DNA from: Bacteroides sp. 519
GTDB lineage: Bacteria; Bacteroidota; Bacteroidia; Bacteroidales; Bacteroidaceae
Direction of reading: 5' to 3'
NCBI RefSeq assembly: GCF_010500955.1
Contig: NZ_QVMJ01000007.1
Span: 62,001-126,000 of the forward strand
DNA length: 64,000 bases
Shown here: piece after piece, positions 28,621 through 36,740 of the stretch
How positions within the stretch are numbered: the first letter of the stretch is position 1
Layout: every line of letters begins with the position of its first letter
Notes under the pieces: model-generated
What the model was told of the DNA's origin: nothing
What the model saw: only the letters and a program-made list of their open reading frames with translations
Database searches by the model: none
Made by a program: the position numbers and the translations under genes

Positions 28621-29550
28621 CTATTTACTTGTTGCAGTGCAAATTCCGCGTGTACCGCTACCGCCTCCGGCTTGAATCACCCAGCCCGCAACAGTCGGTA
28701 TCGAGAAATACCCGATTATTCCGATGATAAGGAATATGATATATACGCCGTTACTGCCATCCGGCACGTATGACGGGTCTTTGAGCAGTCCTATATCCAT
28801 TTGCAGCATGAGTGCCTGAATTTTAGACAGCACAGCCGAAAACAGGTCGGCAACGGGTAGCCACAGGTACACCGAGATGTACCGTGAAAGCCAGTTGGTA
28901 AGTGTGGATTGAAAACCGTCATAAACAGAGAGGGCAAATGACAGCGGCCCTAAGATTGACAGCACCACTAAGAAAAAGGTGCGTAAGGTGTCAATCGTAA
29001 GGGCTGCGGCATTGAACAGCAGTTCAAAGAAATCCCGGACTAACTGCCGGAACCACATTTTCATATCGTACCATTTGCGTTCGCCCCACATACTGATAAT
29101 CTCGCCCATTTCCCAGATTCCCAACTCTTCCATTTTCCGGTCGTAAACCTCGTCATCGACCAACCATGCTTTACCCTCGTGTACCCGTGCATCGTATTCC
29201 AGCGCATCTTTCTCCGCCTGTAATGCCTGCACATCCGTTATCTGTGATTCGAGTATGGTATGCGTTCCTTTTACCACTGGCGACATAACGGCGTTGATTG
29301 TGCCGAGTACGATTGTGGGGAAAAACATAATACACAAGCCAATCGCAAAGGGACGAAGCAGCGGATATACGTCTATCGGTTCTGCCCGTGAGAGGGCTTG
29401 CCATACACGGGAAGCCACATAAAACAGCGCACCCAGACCCGCTATCCCTTTGGCGACACCGATCATGTCGCCGCAAAGGGGCATCATTTCCTGATACAGA
29501 TTCCGTAAAATCTGATGCAGGTTTTCAAAATCTATTGCTAACAACATCAT
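28621..29550 (-). CDS. traJ: Conjugative transposon protein TraJ (VirB6-like)
   Basis: 309 residues with several membrane segments (about 30-55, 75-100, 185-225, 230-255 and 275-300), typical of the polytopic TraJ/VirB6-type channel component. Landmarks are MMLLAIDFENLHQILRNLYQEMMPLC at the start (abridged: FENLHQILRNLYQEM) and GPLSFALSVYDGFQSTL. It sits in the inner membrane of the type IV secretion apparatus. It is the last recognisable tra gene here. Confidence 0.88.
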   Translation of the reverse strand: MMLLAIDFENLHQILRNLYQEMMPLCGDMIGVAKGIAGLGALFYVASRVWQALSRAEPIDVYPLLRPFAIGLCIMFFPTIVLGTINAVMSPVVKGTHTILESQITDVQALQAEKDALEYDARVHEGKAWLVDDEVYDRKMEELGIWEMGEIISMWGERKWYDMKMWFRQLVRDFFELLFNAAALTIDTLRTFFLVVLSILGPLSFALSVYDGFQSTLTNWLSRYISVYLWLPVADLFSAVLSKIQALMLQMDIGLLKDPSYVPDGSNGVYIIFLIIGIIGYFSIPTVAGWVIQAGGGSGTRGICTATSK

Positions 29551-29553
29551 GGC

Positions 29554-30174
29554 TTACCAGTATCTATCGGATGGATCACCATACAGGGCGCGTACATGCT
29601 CCATATCACCCTTTTCCTGACTGCGGATAAAGGATACGGATATACTTTTCTTGGAAAAGTAGCTCACAAGGTTGCGGTGTTGCACCATTTTGGTATGTAT
29701 CTGATCTATGATAGCCATGCGTTCGGCATCGGTCATAGAAAGCCCGTTGGAAGCCGAAACGATATTCTTTATATCCGACAGCAGGTTTCCGCTCTCTTTC
29801 AACAGTTTGGAATATCCGTTCGATATGGCTTCCAGTTCCGAATGGGTGAAATTCTTATCCGTCAGCATTTTGTTGAAGTTGGTAGAATATATCCGTGATA
29901 TTTCGCTGACCAACTCTACCGTTTCCTTTACCTTGCGGGCATCCTTTATCAGATTATGTACCGACTGTAATTTGTCGTAATACTCCTTGCCTTGGTTATA
30001 AATCTTCTGCATTTCCTTGAAACTGTTGATTACATTGGATGCAGTCGTAGCCGTTTTGGAAACCGTCAGTATATTTTGAGCAAGGTTTGATGGGTCGATG
30101 ACCGCCCACTGTGCTTTTGCCTCAAAGCCGAAGAAACTAACGGCTAATACAAGGCTTAAAAGAATCTTTTTCAT
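29554..30174 (-). CDS. traI: Conjugative transposon protein TraI (DUF4141)
   Basis: 206 residues with a signal peptide (MKKILLSLVLAVSFFGFEAKA) followed by a mostly helical secreted domain (AQWAVIDPSNLAQNIL, INSFKEMQKIYNQGKEYYDKLQ, abridged). This matches the DUF4141/TraI family of Bacteroides conjugative transposons and resembles VirB5-type periplasmic proteins. It starts 54 nt after the DUF3876 gene and ends 3 nt before traJ. Confidence 0.87.
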   Translation of the reverse strand: MKKILLSLVLAVSFFGFEAKAQWAVIDPSNLAQNILTVSKTATTASNVINSFKEMQKIYNQGKEYYDKLQSVHNLIKDARKVKETVELVSEISRIYSTNFNKMLTDKNFTHSELEAISNGYSKLLKESGNLLSDIKNIVSASNGLSMTDAERMAIIDQIHTKMVQHRNLVSYFSKKSISVSFIRSQEKGDMEHVRALYGDPSDRYW

Positions 30175-30227
30175 TGCTATACATTTTTAATTGTTATTTA
30201 CTTGGGGTAAAGGATCAGTCCGAAAGA

Positions 30228-30542
30228 CTAATCCTCTGTCCGGACATATTCACCGAAAGCGGAAAGCAATAAGACCTCCCGCTCCCGGTCGTAGGCAATT
30301 CCGATACGCCCGTACAGGTCGATGTAGTACAAACCGAACAAGCAATACACCGTACAATCACAGACCACCTGCGGGTTGTTGTAAGTAAGTTCGATACGGA
30401 TGCCTCCCCGCTTGCGGGAAGTGTTGCGGTAAATCCTTACCGCAGGCGCACCGTCCGGGCTTACCCAACGTCCCGTAATCTCCCGCAGGTTAAAATCCTG
30501 ATATGCGGCGCAAGGGTCGGCTATATTACATTTGCTGAACAT
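30228..30542 (-). CDS. DUF3876 family protein of the tra operon
   Basis: 104 residues. ITGRWVSPDGAPAVRIYRNTS and CLFGLYYIDLYGRIGIAYD match the DUF3876 family found in Bacteroides tra operons. Cysteines near the N-terminus (CNIADPC) could be structural. Function in transfer unknown. Confidence 0.8.
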   Translation of the reverse strand: MFSKCNIADPCAAYQDFNLREITGRWVSPDGAPAVRIYRNTSRKRGGIRIELTYNNPQVVCDCTVYCLFGLYYIDLYGRIGIAYDREREVLLLSAFGEYVRTED

Positions 30543-30553
30543 GGCGCACCTCC

Positions 30554-30760
30554 TTACTTTTTCGCTTCTTTAGCTTCTTTTCTTAATAGGCTTGCAGGGT
30601 CAATCACAAGGATGTCAATATGGGCGTTGCCGCCTATGACTTCCGTTTCTTCTTCGCTTTCTTCCTGCGGTTTGAGCAGGACTTCGGTAAGGACACTGTT
30701 TATCCCTACCGTGTGGATGAGCAGCTTTTGAAGTTGCTCGTTACTGAATCTTTTTAACAT
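30554..30760 (-). CDS. Small tra-operon protein with an sRNA-complementary start region
   Basis: 68 residues (MLKRFSNEQLQKLLIHTVG...), an acidic middle (EESEEETEV) and a Lys-rich end. No family recognised, but position and codon use fit the tra operon. Its start codon lies inside a leader element (minus strand, 30777-30754: ACAACCACTAAAAGATC then ATGTTAA) that is antisense to the small RNA at 51.3 kb with a single bulge, so its translation could be blocked directly. Confidence 0.65.
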   Translation of the reverse strand: MLKRFSNEQLQKLLIHTVGINSVLTEVLLKPQEESEEETEVIGGNAHIDILVIDPASLLRKEAKEAKK

Positions 30761-30801
30761 GATCTTTTAGTGGTTGTGGGGCTTATCGCCCCGGTTGATA
30801 A

Positions 30802-32821
30802 TTATAGTCTTTTACTTTCGGCAATCTGCTTAATCGCCAGTTCGTAATCCCCGCCGAGTTCGTCCGTTTTTTTGAACACTTCCATCTTTTCGGTTTCCTC
30901 TGTCGTGTAGGTCAGGTATTCTTCGCCGCTAACTTCGGTAGCATACACTGCCGACTGAACGCCACCCAGCCCGAACCATACTTCTTTGTAAAACCTGCCG
31001 GGATGGTTTGCCATGTTGATAGACAGGATTTGTCCTTTCTCTTTGTCAGTCAGACCTAAAAGTGATTGGATTACATCGAAGCGGTTCATCGCCCAGCATA
31101 TATTCGTAGAAAGTATTGAACGAGGGTACGATACTGCGGTCTCCCCTAATGCGCTCGATATATGCCGATACTGCGCTACCGAGTTCCCCGCTTTCGGTCT
31201 TGCTTACCTTATCGTCTTCGGATTTCCAAAGGGTCAAAAGCAGCGTTTTGATACTGTCCTTTTTCTCCACATCGAACTTGTAATCGTCCGTATAGAAAGG
31301 ATTAAAGCTGATCGGATTTTCCTCTGTGTATGTGAAATAAATCCCGTCCTCACCTTTGGTTTTCCGGCGTACCATTTCACAAAGTCCCTGATAGGAATTA
31401 CCCGTATCGACCAGAACTACGTGCGTTCCCTGTTCCCAATACTGGCGGACGAGGTGGTTCATAAAAAAGGATTTACCGCTGCCGGATGGCCCCAACACGA
31501 ATTTATTTCGGTTGGTGGTTATCCCTTGCTTCATAGGTAAATCCGATATATCCACATGGAGGGGCTTACCGCTCACACGGTCGCACATCTTAATGCCGAA
31601 AGGCGAAAGTGAACTTTTGTAGTTGGTTTCCTCTGTGAAGAAACACAAGGCGGGTTCGATGAACGTATAGAAACTTTCCTCCGAGGGAAAATCCCCCGCA
31701 TTGCCGGGCATAGCCGCCCAATAGAGTGTAGCCGCATCCGTTGTATTATGACGGGGTTTACACTCCATAAGAGCAAGCTGCGAACCGACATCGTTCCGGA
31801 TATGTTTCAGTTCCTCCGCATCTTCCGACCATGCCATTACATTGAAGTGCGCCCGGATAGAGGTAAGCCCGAACGAATGTGCTTCGTTCAGGTACTTGTC
31901 TATCCATTCCTTATTAATTTGATTCCCGCGTGAATAGCGGGATAAGGATTGCATATTGCGGGCTGCCTTCTCGAATTTCCGCAGGTTCTCTGCCGAATCG
32001 TCCAGAAAAATATACTGGTTATACACATGGTCGCACGAGAGCAGCAACCCTACGGGTGCGGCAAACGACAATCGGCAGTCGCTCCGGTCGGTGGATAGCT
32101 TTTCATAGCGCATATCCGTTCCGACTGTTCCGGGCAAGTCCTCCACATCGGAAATCGTATGCAGGCATACTTTCTTTGCTCCGATGCGAAGCCCGTCTGC
32201 TCCGAGTTCCATATCCTCTAAGCAGGTCGTATTGTCCAGCGAGAGGGCAAAGTATTTTTCCACCAATCCGGGCTGGCTTTCCGTTCCCGTAATCTCGTCC
32301 GAAGTCAGTCGGGTCAGGCTTATAAATCCCGAATCGTTTACGATACGCTCGAACTGTCCGACCGCTTCCAAAAACCGTGTTGCCGTGTCCTTGTTTACCT
32401 CTTTGGGTATGATGTTCCCCCGGCAAAGCGATGAGAAATTGCTTTGCATTCTCATTCGCTCTTTAGTTGTTTTTGTCAGGAACAGGAAACAGCTATGGTT
32501 CAGGTAGGGGCGTTCGTTGAAGTGGCGTTCAAACGAGCGGGACAGGAAGCTCATATCTTCCTTATCCGTTTCGGGTTTGTAGGTTTCCTTAACGAACCAG
32601 TCCTGCTTTTGGATAATTGAATAATCGGGTAAAACCTTGATTGCTTTTGCCCATGCCGAGTGTATGGCTTCGTATTCGACTGCGGTAACGGTAAACAGTT
32701 CCGGCAGATCGACACGGAAGGCTACCGTTATATCCGCGTCTTTACTGATGATGCAGCCGTGTTCCACCGCCAATAGCGGGAACTTGCTTTCGATGGTAGC
32801 CGCTTTCATTACATTACGCAT
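30802..32821 (-). pseudogene. traG: TraG (VirB4-like transfer ATPase) with internal deletion and frameshift
   Basis: Two out-of-frame pieces. The first (32821-31046, 591 codons) has the TraG N-domain (MKAATIESKFPLLAVEHGC) and the Walker A motif (KFVLGPSGSGKSFFMNHL), then after FNTFYEYMLGD runs into about 14 foreign codons and stops. The second (31089-30802, 95 codons) opens with MNRFDVIQSLLGLTDKEKGQ, the normal C-terminal region (YKEVWFGLGGVQSAVYATEVS). Intact TraG is roughly 800-850 residues as I recall, so about 150-200 residues, including the Walker B and downstream ATPase motifs, are missing at about 31089-31100. The motor should be inactive. Confidence 0.85.
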
Positions 32822-33149
32822 CGCGCACCTCCTTCTTTTTTGGTCGGCTGAACAAGCGGCGGGAATTTTTGCGGTTTATCAGGTAGCGCGGGTGCTGACG
32901 TTTTGCCAGCACTTTCATTAATCCATACTCCCCGTATTTCGCATTCAGGTTGAAAGTCAGCCACACCAAAGCAGAGGCGGCGATAACGCCGAAGCCTATA
33001 CATACCCATTGGTCAATGCCAATCATATACATGATGACAAAGACCACGAATACAGCCAACAGACCGCCCGCGAAGATGAATAGATACTGACTTTTCAAGC
33101 CCTTAAATTCCACGCTCTTGCCAATGCCTTTATTAATATTATGCTCCAT
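32814..33149 (-). CDS. traF: Conjugative transposon protein TraF (DUF4133)
   Basis: 111 residues from the ATG at 33149 (MEHNINKGIGKSVEFKGLKS); an in-frame ATG at 33224 lies inside traE and is not preferred. Two adjacent membrane segments (about 22-62) are followed by a basic cytoplasmic tail (RPKKKEVRDA). This is the VirB3-like DUF4133 family. The end overlaps the traG start by 8 nt. Confidence 0.87.
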   Translation of the reverse strand: MEHNINKGIGKSVEFKGLKSQYLFIFAGGLLAVFVVFVIMYMIGIDQWVCIGFGVIAASALVWLTFNLNAKYGEYGLMKVLAKRQHPRYLINRKNSRRLFSRPKKKEVRDA

Positions 33150-33160
33150 AGCTTGAGCGA

Positions 33161-33463
33161 TTAAAGGAAGAAGGAGCGTAGGATGGTGGCGGCGACAATC
33201 AGGAAGATACACGCGCCGAACCAAGAGGCGGCGGTTTTCGATGTATCGGGGTCGCCCGAAGAGAACTTGTTATACACTTTGATTCCGCCGATAAGCCCTA
33301 CGACCGCACCGATGGCGTAAATCAATTTTGTGCCGGGATCGAAATACGATGTTACCATATTGGTAGCTTCGGTAATACCCCCGATACCGTTGCCCTGTGC
33401 AAAGGCGGATGATACGGCAGCGAAAATAAAGGCTGCCGACATAAGAATTTTCTTCTTTGTCAT
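33161..33463 (-). CDS. traE: Conjugative transposon protein TraE (DUF4134)
   Basis: 100 residues with a signal peptide ending VSSAFAQ and two membrane segments (about 43-62 and 80-99), matching DUF4134/TraE, the likely VirB2-like pilin subunit. GNGIGGITEATNMVTSYFDPGT is the family landmark (abridged: GIGGITEATNMV). Upstream lies a leader of about 150 nt holding an sRNA-complementary element and a hairpin. Confidence 0.9.
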   Translation of the reverse strand: MTKKKILMSAAFIFAAVSSAFAQGNGIGGITEATNMVTSYFDPGTKLIYAIGAVVGLIGGIKVYNKFSSGDPDTSKTAASWFGACIFLIVAATILRSFFL

Positions 33464-33480
33464 ACGATTTTTTGATTAAT

Positions 33481-33509
33481 GGTACAGGGGTGGAATAGTC
33501 CCCTGTACC
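33481..33509 (-). terminator. Hairpin in the traD-traE gap (possible attenuator)
   Basis: GGTACAGGGG (33481-33490) pairs perfectly with CCCCTGTACC (33500-33509) around a 9-nt loop. On the tra transcript it follows directly after the sRNA-complementary element (33551-33526) and comes 18 nt before the traE start. There is no long U-run. Confidence 0.6.
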
Positions 33510-33525
33510 GGAAATGAATAATTCT

Positions 33526-33551
33526 GTTTAACTTTAATCTTTTAGTGGTTT
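33526..33551 (-). promoter_or_regulatory. sRNA-complementary leader element in front of traE
   Basis: Minus strand: AACCACTAAAAGATTAAAGT and on to TAAAC. It is antisense to bases 51340-51363 of the small RNA with one G-U wobble and one mismatch. Confidence 0.65.
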
Positions 33552-33613
33552 CAAGCGCGTAGCTAACCGTAATCCCGTTCTTTCATCTTGCTTTGTTTTA
33601 ACTGTTATACATC

Positions 33614-34354
33614 TTACGCAAAACCGCGTACATTAAAATCTTTCGGTGCTTTCACCACAGGCTCATCCGTTTCTCCTGCTTCCCGTTTCTTTCGGTGGAA
33701 GGCTGCAAAGTAATCGTCCATAAGTGCGGACACCACTTTCTTTTTCGGTTCATCGCCTGCGACCTGATCGAACATTTCGGTCTTTCGTATCTCGATGAGT
33801 ACCCGCCCGGCTTCTTCTTTTTCTTCGGTTGTTGCGACATCGGTAGTTTCTACCGTTCGCACCATTCCCGCCAGATCGTCAAAGCCAAGTCCGAGTGCCA
33901 TTGAAACCCCGGCACCCCCTTCGGTATCTTCGTCCTCTGTTTCTTCTTCGTCTATATCTTCCGTGTTATATTCCGGCTCTAATTCGGGGGGTATGTTCTC
34001 AATTACTAAATTGATTTCGTTTGAATTTTCGTCTGTCATATTTTCATCGGATAAGACTGTTTCCGATTCAACCAAAGGGGGTGTTACCGGAGCATCTTTT
34101 TTGTTTTCGTCAGCAAATATAGGCTCATTTTCAATCCGTTTTTCATTATGAATCAGCGTGGTAGCTTCTGTCCGGGATTGTCTAAGGTCAAATTTGCTTT
34201 TGCCGATTATATCCTCTTTCGGGGTGGAACGAAACGGGTTAAAACCGGGATTTTTCGCTGCATTTTTCTTTCGTTTCTGCATCCGTTCCCGAAGCAGGTA
34301 AACGGCGATAACCAATGCGTACAATACGATTGCTGAAATAATATATCGTTCCAT
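33614..34354 (-). CDS. traD: Conjugative transposon protein TraD
   Basis: About 246 residues from the ATG at 34354 (MERYIISAIVLYALVIAVYLL), which follows the traB stop by 10 nt; an ATG at 34381 overlaps traB. One N-terminal membrane segment precedes a long acidic, probably disordered region (DIDEEETEDEDTEGG) and a basic C-terminus. This matches TraD of CTnDOT-type operons by position and composition. Its coding sequence contains copy B of the 28-bp element. Confidence 0.72.
   Translation of the reverse strand: MERYIISAIVLYALVIAVYLLRERMQKRKKNAAKNPGFNPFRSTPKEDIIGKSKFDLRQSRTEATTLIHNEKRIENEPIFADENKKDAPVTPPLVESETVLSDENMTDENSNEINLVIENIPPELEPEYNTEDIDEEETEDEDTEGGAGVSMALGLGFDDLAGMVRTVETTDVATTEEKEEAGRVLIEIRKTEMFDQVAGDEPKKKVVSALMDDYFAAFHRKKREAGETDEPVVKAPKDFNVRGFA
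34159..34184 (+). repeat. Copy B of the 28-bp element (inside traD)
   Basis: TGGTAGCTTCTGTC then CGGGATTGTCTA, nearly identical to copy C at 35939. On the coding strand it encodes DLRQSRTEATT within TraD. Confidence 0.65.
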
Positions 34355-34364
34355 AGCTTCTATT

Positions 34365-34796
34365 TTACAGTAAATCGCCACGTTGCTGGCGGTACAGTTC
34401 GTTGATTTCTTCTTTATTCACATTGAGGTGTTCCTCCAGTACAGTATCTATATAGCCGCCGACAGTTATATCATTTCCTGTATCGACCAGAGTTCGCACC
34501 AGCTTCGCTATAAGAGAATGGACGCGATGGCTGATGTAAACACATTGTCGTGTTTTTATCTCATTGCGTTTGAGAAATGTTTCTTTAAAACCTGCGGATT
34601 GTTGCCCTCGCTTACGCCGGGATGATTCTTTCGTTTCTTGTGGCGGTTGGATGACAGGGGTTTCCTGTTCCGGCGGGATATCTTCTAATACAGGTTCAGC
34701 GGGTTGGATAACCTGCGGATTTTCCCGGTTGTCGGGTTTGGTTTGACCTATGATAAAGTCGGGGTCAAACCCTGATGTATCTACTTTCTTTGCCAT
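34365..34796 (-). CDS. traB: Conjugative transposon protein TraB (DUF3408)
   Basis: 143 residues. A proline/glutamate-rich N-terminal half precedes RQCVYISHRVHSLIAKLVRTL and GGYIDTVLEEHL (abridged), the DUF3408 ribbon-helix-helix-like domain. It starts 3 nt after the traA stop. Such proteins accompany the ParA-like TraA and may be its DNA-binding partner. Confidence 0.82.
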   Translation of the reverse strand: MAKKVDTSGFDPDFIIGQTKPDNRENPQVIQPAEPVLEDIPPEQETPVIQPPQETKESSRRKRGQQSAGFKETFLKRNEIKTRQCVYISHRVHSLIAKLVRTLVDTGNDITVGGYIDTVLEEHLNVNKEEINELYRQQRGDLL

Positions 34797-34799
34797 ACT

Positions 34800-35573
34800 T
34801 TACTTATTTATCAATTCCAAAAGTTCATCGGTAAGGGCATCAATATTACTGCCTTTTACAAGGGATTTATCCGCAGGGAATAATGTTGAACGGAACAAGG
34901 CTTTGTGATTGACCGACTGCTCTCTGCGAAAACGTTTGCTGTCGGGAATGAAGGTGTTAAGGGCTATAAACCCCAACTCTTTGATAACCCCTTCGTACAC
35001 CTCATATAATTCGGATTTTTCCCTGCCATCAACCAGATTCCATAATAGCCGCATCGCTTTGATATTGGATTTACCCGTGTTCACGATATTGTCCCTTACA
35101 ACAATCATGTAGTTGAGGGTGCTTTCCATTACTACACGGTCGGCAGCAATCGGAGCGATGATATAGTCCATACTGGCGAGAGCGAGAACTAAATCACGAT
35201 TGTTCATTGTTCCGGGCAGATCGAAGAACACAAAGTCATACTCACCCTGTTCACAAAGCGCATCGGCATCGCTCAACGCTTTTTCCGTACTACTCTCAAT
35301 CACAGGATAGGCTCGCTTTCCTTCCAACCGGGTAAACTGCTCGTAAGCCATTCCCTTGTAATACTCGTCCTGTTCTACCATTTTGAAATCACGTTCCCGC
35401 ATTTCAGCAATGGAGTGCTGCGGGTAGTCGCAATCCACGATTGCCACATTGTAGCCTTTGACATAATGCAGATAACTTGCGATCAAAACCGTAAGAGTCG
35501 TTTTTCCTGCTCCGCCTTTTTGAGTGCTGAACGCTACATACTTCGGCTCTTTTTTACTTACTTCCTTTTTCAT
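34800..35573 (-). CDS. traA: ParA-family ATPase TraA
   Basis: 257 residues. FSTQKGGAGKTTLTVLIASYL is the deviant Walker A motif of ParA/MinD ATPases; VAIVDCDYPQHS and FVFFDLPGTMNNRD hold the following switch motifs. It heads the tra operon on the minus strand. It resembles the Soj/ParA proteins that begin CTnDOT-type tra operons. Confidence 0.92.
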   Translation of the reverse strand: MKKEVSKKEPKYVAFSTQKGGAGKTTLTVLIASYLHYVKGYNVAIVDCDYPQHSIAEMRERDFKMVEQDEYYKGMAYEQFTRLEGKRAYPVIESSTEKALSDADALCEQGEYDFVFFDLPGTMNNRDLVLALASMDYIIAPIAADRVVMESTLNYMIVVRDNIVNTGKSNIKAMRLLWNLVDGREKSELYEVYEGVIKELGFIALNTFIPDSKRFRREQSVNHKALFRSTLFPADKSLVKGSNIDALTDELLELINK

Positions 35574-36305
35574 TGTTCTGAATGTTTTAATTGTTATTTA
35601 TTGAATTATTTGTACCTCTAATCCGGTACTGTTTTTATTCAGTTAATATTTGATTGTTTGCCTATTGATTGCCGCATTTCCATATTGACAGAATGAAATG
35701 CTTTGATAGTTTTCCGCCTGTTCATTTACTTACAGCAATACATAGCTGAAAGAGTAAAAATGCAAAGTGATATTCCGATACAACAGCACTTATTTACAAC
35801 AGTACGACAGCACGACAATACAAATTCAAATAGTTGGTTTTTCACCTCTGTAAATTCATAAATCAGCGAGGCTTCAAATCCATTTTCGAGGGCAAATAAA
35901 CGCCTTCTTTTTCATACTTGCACCATATTTTCGAGGGGTGGTAGCTTCTGTCTGGGATTGTCTATACTTATTGATATACAGTGTGTTATTTATTTGCTAT
36001 AACTTTGCAGCATGAAACGTTGCGGGGTATTCATGCCGATTTTTAAGATAGGCACGGCACTCAAAAATTGCCCGGCGAAGGGCAGTCTTATATCCCGAAA
36101 AGTTCGGGACGAAAAGATGCCCCTTGCGGGCAAAATGTATTTGCATTTTGGCAAATAGCAAGATGTGTTGATTGCAGCAAACTTCGTTTTTTGCAGCATC
36201 AACCACTTGCTCTTCCAGAGGGGATTTTCCTCTCCGAAGTCGGGAAAAATTAAGCCGGCATGAGCCGACCGCAAACGTTCATATAACCACTAAAAGATTA
36301 ATGTT
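35574..36305. other. Divergent traA/mobA gap with candidate transfer origin
   Basis: About 730 bp without a gene. The right half has four clustered inverted repeats: TGCCC/GGGCA at 36069-36084, CCCGAA/TTCGGG at 36094-36108, TGCCC/GGGCA at 36118-36132 and CAAAATG/CATTTTG at 36131-36150. A longer imperfect repeat follows at about 36158-36210 (GTTGATTGC ... GCATCAAC). Such clusters just upstream of a relaxase operon are typical of oriT. The left half is AT-rich with copy C of the 28-bp element. Confidence 0.55.
35939..35966 (+). repeat. Copy C of the 28-bp element
   Basis: TGGTAGCTTCTGTC then TGGGATTGTCTATA, in the traA/mobA gap. The preceding GAGGGG is shared with copy D. Confidence 0.65.
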
Positions 36306-36312
36306 ATGAACG
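36276..36312 (+). promoter_or_regulatory. mobA: mobA leader: hairpin around an sRNA-complementary loop
   Basis: CGTTCATA (36276-36283) pairs with TATGAACG (36305-36312), which contains the mobA start codon (36306). The 21-nt loop holds ACCACTAAAAGATTAATGT, antisense to the 51.3-kb small RNA with only a G-U wobble. Confidence 0.65.
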
Positions 36313-36737
36313 AAGAAAAAAGAGAACCCCGTAAGCGGGGAAAGGGGGGCAGACCCCCGAAGAACGACCCGGCGAAACATCGGCTGACGGTGAACCTGAC
36401 GGACACACAGCACGCCGGATTTCTTGCCATGTTCGAGCAGTCAGGCGTAAGTTCGCTGTCTGCTTTTATCTCAGCCCGCATCTTTGGCGATGAGTTCCGG
36501 GTGGTAAAAACGAACGCATCAGCGGTCGAATTTACCGCAAAGCTGACCGCATTGCACAGCCAGTTTCGGAGCGTGGGCGTTAATTACAACCAGATCGTAA
36601 AGGAGTTGCACAGCAATTTTGGGGAGAAAAAAGCACTTGCATTGCTCTATAAGTTGGAGAAAGCGACCGTAGAACTGGCAGGAATCGGGCGCGAAGTGAT
36701 GCAGTTATGCGAACAGTTTAAGGCGAAATACCTGTAA
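36306..36737 (+). CDS. mobA: Mobilisation protein MobA (relaxosome accessory protein)
   Basis: 143 residues. A very basic N-terminus (RKRGKGGRPPKNDPAKHRLTV, abridged RKRGKGGRPPKND) precedes a ribbon-helix-helix-like region and a helical C-terminus with VNYNQIVKELH. This is the accessory DNA-binding protein that loads the relaxase at oriT. The start codon lies within the leader hairpin described at 36276. MobB begins 3 nt after its stop. Confidence 0.88.
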   Translation: MNEEKREPRKRGKGGRPPKNDPAKHRLTVNLTDTQHAGFLAMFEQSGVSSLSAFISARIFGDEFRVVKTNASAVEFTAKLTALHSQFRSVGVNYNQIVKELHSNFGEKKALALLYKLEKATVELAGIGREVMQLCEQFKAKYL

Positions 36738-36740
36738 AAA

